Of a stretch of DNA of 64,000 nt, positions 63,497 to 64,000 are shown piece after piece. The number at the start of each line of letters is the position of its first letter. The first letter of the stretch is position 1. The translations under genes were made by a program, and so were the position numbers. The stretch lies in assembly GCA_963747735.1 (NCBI GenBank), contig CAVVGE010000004.1, positions 62,001-126,000 of the forward strand, written 5' to 3'. The notes beneath the pieces are model-generated. The model saw only the letters and a list, made by a program, of their open reading frames with translations, had not been told where the DNA came from and made no database searches. Source of the DNA: AP-15 sp963747735. Its GTDB lineage: Bacteria; Pseudomonadota; Alphaproteobacteria; ATCC43930; CGMCC-115725.

Positions 63497-64000
63497 CGGA
63501 GCGCCGAGCACGGTCGCGGCAAAAGCTGCCGCCGGCTGGGCGCGACGTCTGGCTTTCTCTTGAAACGCCGGAGCAAGCCCAGTCCCAGCAGCCAGCTGCC
63601 AAAGACCGCGAGCGTGCCCGGCTCGGGTGTGGTGACGGTGCCCGGCTGTTCGCTCAGCGTCACCGACACGCTCCCTGGGCTATAGCTGCCCGGAACGTCG
63701 ACACCGGCAGGAATGCTGCCATAGGGCGACGAAAAGCCGATATAGGACAAGAGCTGATCGTTGAGATTAAAGGTGTTGGGACCGGCCGACACATGTGTCG
63801 TGAAGGTCCCGGTGCTGAGATTGGTGCCCTCGGTGTCCAATGGGACGGGATCGGTAAAACCGAGCGAGTGGCCGTTGACGAAGGCCTGGTAGACGTCGCC
63901 CTGCTGGACGAGATCGGCGACTTGCATCGTCAAGGTGCCGTCGAACGGCGCGGTGAACGTCACCGGTCCGCTCTCCATGCCACCGCCATGAGGATTGCTC
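63493..64000 (-). CDS. PEP-CTERM sorting domain protein, 5' end outside the window
   Basis: The C-terminus is a PEP-CTERM tail: TPEPGTLAVFGSWLLGLGLL followed by RRFKRKP, that is a Pro-Glu-Pro motif, a membrane helix and basic residues. Such proteins are handled by an exosortase and placed on the cell surface, often together with exopolysaccharide. The upstream part (VTFTAPFDGTLTMQVADLVQ, QGDVYQAFVNGHSLGF) is beta-rich. The frame is still open at the window edge (SNPHGGGMESG), so the gene continues beyond 64000 and no start is given. PEP-CTERM proteins are uncommon in alphaproteobacteria; the exosortase is not in this window. Confidence 0.85.
   Translation of the reverse strand, partial: SNPHGGGMESGPVTFTAPFDGTLTMQVADLVQQGDVYQAFVNGHSLGFTDPVPLDTEGTNLSTGTFTTHVSAGPNTFNLNDQLLSYIGFSSPYGSIPAGVDVPGSYSPGSVSVTLSEQPGTVTTPEPGTLAVFGSWLLGLGLLRRFKRKPDVAPSRRQLLPRPCSALR

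Overview
The window looks like a high-GC alphaproteobacterial chromosome segment. Order-level placement is not possible from sequence alone, but a cckA-recA neighbourhood, the CtrA inhibitor sciP, an alphaproteobacterial-style dksA, a TIGR02302 gene, the argH-lptM-lysA operon, a mutY-dciA-dsbA-smc block and a pimC/pimD-like acyl-CoA dehydrogenase pair all point there. Both tRNAs (Arg-CCG and Phe-GAA) are complete with CCA.

Layout. 0-4.5 kb: a D-2-hydroxyacid dehydrogenase and a monomeric-type NADP isocitrate dehydrogenase, directly followed by a decayed 5' stub of the unrelated dimeric-type isocitrate dehydrogenase and an internally deleted ISNCY transposase. 4.5-23.5 kb: core genes: an MFS exporter, rnhB, mutY, dciA, a DsbA-like thiol protein, smc, an HMCES/YedK-type protein, a GMC oxidoreductase, a thioesterase, an S41 protease homologue that has lost its catalytic Ser and Lys, a coiled-coil membrane protein, an LLM flavin enzyme, polA with its zinc-finger neighbour, and a lipoprotein hydrolase. 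23.6-29.7 kb: an accessory island next to tRNA-Arg, with broken IS110 and IS1182 transposases and a deleted and frameshifted type III-like restriction-modification pair. 29.8-52.6 kb: mostly core or metabolic genes: a racemase, an HpcH aldolase, tRNA-Phe, recA, cckA, dksA, sciP, a GFA protein, pimC/pimD, a zinc-ribbon DUF3426 gene running into an MbfA-like ferritin/VIT1 iron exporter, a DUF882 peptidase, TIGR02302, lysA-lptM-argH, an esterase, gluQ, and a PQQ dehydrogenase fused to a cupredoxin. 52.9-64 kb: a secretion and envelope region: a type I secretion ABC transporter with its HlyD adaptor, a stub of a second HlyD, a decayed antitoxin-like pair, a GIY-YIG gene between direct repeats, a large Sec-exported RIFT-barrel-like protein, a TPR-sulfotransferase and a PEP-CTERM protein cut by the window edge.

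How genes connect. The lysA-lptM-argH chain is joined by short overlaps, as is the HlyD/ABC pair and the esterase/argH junction. cckA and sciP both belong to the CtrA cell-cycle circuit. mutY, dciA and smc serve DNA repair, replication and segregation. pimC and pimD are likely two subunits of one dehydrogenase.

The most notable signals are: (1) replacement of one isocitrate dehydrogenase type by another at the same locus; (2) a 32-bp double-hairpin element inserted at GGCGC sites in two unrelated transposase genes; (3) a pseudo-protease of the CtpA family; (4) a PolA that appears to lack all proofreading residues and carries an in-frame palindromic repeat; (5) many repeat expansions and frameshifts in otherwise recognisable genes, some of which could be assembly errors. 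No CRISPR array, prophage or rRNA was seen.
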